Below, one piece after another: positions 62,838 to 64,000 of a stretch of DNA of 64,000 bases. Location: the NCBI RefSeq assembly GCF_009882935.1, contig NZ_WTVA01000015.1, positions 62,001 through 126,000 on the forward strand, read 5' to 3'. The notes under the pieces are model-generated. The model saw only the letters and a program-made list of their open reading frames with translations, was not told the origin of the DNA and did not search any database. How positions within the stretch are numbered: position 1 is the stretch's first letter; each line of letters opens with the position of its first letter. Source of the DNA: Sneathiella chungangensis (GTDB lineage Bacteria; Pseudomonadota; Alphaproteobacteria; Sneathiellales; Sneathiellaceae). The position numbers were made by a program, and so were the translations under genes.

Positions 62838-63404
62838 ATGAAGGATTTGAAAGATCATCTGTCGACCACCCTTAAACAGCTCCGTAAGGATCGCGGCTGG
62901 AGCCTGGACGCGGCCGCCGCGGCAACGGGTGTAAGCAAGGCCATGCTGGGGCAGATAGAACGCGGCGAATCAAGCCCGACAACCGCCGTCCTCTGGAAAC
63001 TGGCCACCGGCTTCAAGGTTTCCGTCTCCTCCCTGATGGAGCCGTTGCCGGAAATCACGGCGGACACGGTCATCCGGGACGCTCAAGTCATCCGCAATAT
63101 TCCCGGGGATAAAGGCATGGCCGTCGCGCCGCTTTTCCCGTTCGAGCCACGCTTCGGCTTTGATTTGATGGAACTGACATTTATGCCGGGGTACGAGCGT
63201 CTATCGGAGCCCCATGAACCCGGCGTTATCGAGCATATTACCGTCATCTCCGGAAAGATGGAGATTTTGACCGATGATATCTGGCATCCGCTTGAAATGG
63301 GGCAAACGATCCGCTTTCGCGGCGACCGGACCCATGGCTATCGGAACCGGAGCGATGAAAAGGCCGTGACCTTATCAGTGATCCATTATCCGCATCGCGC
63401 CTGA
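62838..63404 (+). CDS. XRE/cupin transcriptional regulator (probable benE regulator)
   Basis: A 188-residue regulator: XRE helix-turn-helix at about 6-60 (LKQLRKDRGWSLDAAAAATGVSKAMLGQIERGESSPTTAV) and a cupin domain at about 105-180 with PGVIEHITVISGKMEI and GQTIRFRGDRTHGYRN. Same architecture as the PuuR-like protein at 20 kb. The ATG at 62838 is chosen; a GTG further up would lie inside the second operator repeat. Divergent arrangement with benE and the repeats suggests direct control. Confidence 0.87.
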   Translation: MKDLKDHLSTTLKQLRKDRGWSLDAAAAATGVSKAMLGQIERGESSPTTAVLWKLATGFKVSVSSLMEPLPEITADTVIRDAQVIRNIPGDKGMAVAPLFPFEPRFGFDLMELTFMPGYERLSEPHEPGVIEHITVISGKMEILTDDIWHPLEMGQTIRFRGDRTHGYRNRSDEKAVTLSVIHYPHRA

Positions 63405-63504
63405 ATTTTGCGGAAATCTGCCCCTTGCGAAGCCTTCACTTTTCCCCTAGTTTGCGCGCTGCAAATTTGCCTGAATAACAGATTCCCTATTGAGGTTCCC
63501 TGTC

Positions 63505-64000
63505 ATGTCCGAAGAAATCAAAAAAGTCGTCCTCGCCTATTCCGGTGGTCTGGATACCTCCGTCATTCTGAAATGGCTGCAAACGACCTATAACTGCGAA
63601 GTCGTTACCTTTACGGCGGATCTGGGGCAGGGCGAAGAGTTGGAACCGGCGCGCGCCAAGGCGGAAATGCTGGGCATCAAGGAAATCTATATCGATGATC
63701 TCCGCGAAGAGTTCGTCCGCGACTTTGTCTTCCCGATGTTTCGCGCCAATGCCGTCTATGAAGGGCAGTATCTTCTCGGCACCTCAATTGCGCGGCCGCT
63801 GATCTCAAAACGGCAGATCGAGATCGCGAAAGAGGTTGGCGCCGATGCGGTTGCCCATGGCGCAACCGGTAAAGGCAATGACCAGGTTCGCTTTGAGCTT
63901 GGCTACTACGCGCTCAACCCGGATATCAAGGTGATCGCTCCCTGGCGGGAATGGGACCTCAACTCCCGCACCAAGCTGATCGATTTTGCCGAGAAAAACC
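63505..64000 (+). CDS. argG: Argininosuccinate synthase (3' end outside window)
   Basis: The first 165 codons of argininosuccinate synthase, which ligates citrulline and aspartate with ATP in arginine synthesis. The ATP pyrophosphatase motif is [14 protein letters not shown] near residue 9, followed by [21 protein letters not shown] and [18 protein letters not shown], the typical ArgG N-terminal half. The upstream 100-bp gap holds no visible riboswitch or hairpin. Confidence 0.97.
   Translation, partial: MSEEIKKVVLAYSGGLDTSVILKWLQTTYNCEVVTFTADLGQGEELEPARAKAEMLGIKEIYIDDLREEFVRDFVFPMFRANAVYEGQYLLGTSIARPLISKRQIEIAKEVGADAVAHGATGKGNDQVRFELGYYALNPDIKVIAPWREWDLNSRTKLIDFAEKN

Noticed and set aside
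1-64000. CRISPR arrays, tRNA or rRNA genes, insertion sequences, prophage
   Set aside because: No spaced direct repeats, cloverleaf-like sequences, transposases, integrases or phage structural genes were recognised on either strand.

Overview
The window is about 57% GC by eye, densely packed chromosomal DNA from an alphaproteobacterium, most likely a free-living, perhaps marine, member of the Rhodospirillales/Sneathiellales/Kordiimonadales side of the class. The lineage call rests on families typical of alphaproteobacteria: DUF3126, DUF2794, DUF2336, a double cold-shock-domain protein, class I lysyl-tRNA synthetase, RibH2-type lumazine synthase under an FMN riboswitch, an IalB-like exported protein next to rlmN, and a Rhizobium etli-type asparaginase. 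I saw no tRNA, rRNA, CRISPR array, insertion sequence or prophage gene. About 70 genes are called; arsJ (left edge) and argG (right edge) are cut by the window.

Layout. 0-4.6 kb: arsenate-detoxification pair (arsJ and its GAPDH), a zinc/cadmium CDF exporter, small conserved genes, a cold-shock protein and a CbiX-type chelatase. 4.7-11.9 kb: a Fur-box-preceded operon of a TRAP carboxylate transporter (dctPQM), an acyl-CoA dehydrogenase, a CaiB-type CoA-transferase and an acyl-CoA ligase, which reads as uptake, CoA activation and oxidation of an unidentified carboxylate. 11.9-17.4 kb: riboswitch-controlled ribH2, dGTPase, DUF2336, a DsbA-fold isomerase and an HSL-type esterase. 17.4-20.7 kb: an iron-binding protein without transporter partners, and a beta-alanine:pyruvate-type transaminase facing a PuuR-like regulator across a perfect 18-bp palindrome.

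20.7-32.7 kb is mostly housekeeping: pyrD, a branched-chain transaminase, lysS, a DinG/XPD-like iron-sulfur helicase, TerB, a one-domain dehydrogenase fragment, a sterol-desaturase-family protein, CHAD, a MaoC-type dehydratase and the copper-delivery pair SCO/PCuAC. 32.9-42.1 kb holds a four-gene dipeptide ABC transporter without a binding protein, then cupin, msrB and small genes, and an M81 (MlrC) peptidase paired with a TTC38-like TPR protein. 42.2-49.2 kb has a Bax-inhibitor-1 protein, two sister EF-hand proteins with long leaders, the ybbA/ybbP/tesA-like cluster, thpR and rsmJ. 49.2-64 kb has speE, phhB, an HSD10-like SDR, scoAB, two tandem EamA transporters, a methyltransferase, a quinone reductase, asparaginase, a SpoU methyltransferase, rlmN, and a benE transporter opposite its probable regulator with two near-identical operator repeats.

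The most distinctive items are regulatory: Fur-like boxes at a TRAP operon and at the orphan iron-binding gene, the RFN element with a hairpin that would hide the ribH2 ribosome site, and the operator palindromes at the two XRE-cupin regulators. I did not find a clear previously undescribed multi-gene system; the best candidates for unknown biology are the Fur-linked TRAP/CoA operon, the MlrC-TTC38 pair and the EF-hand pair.
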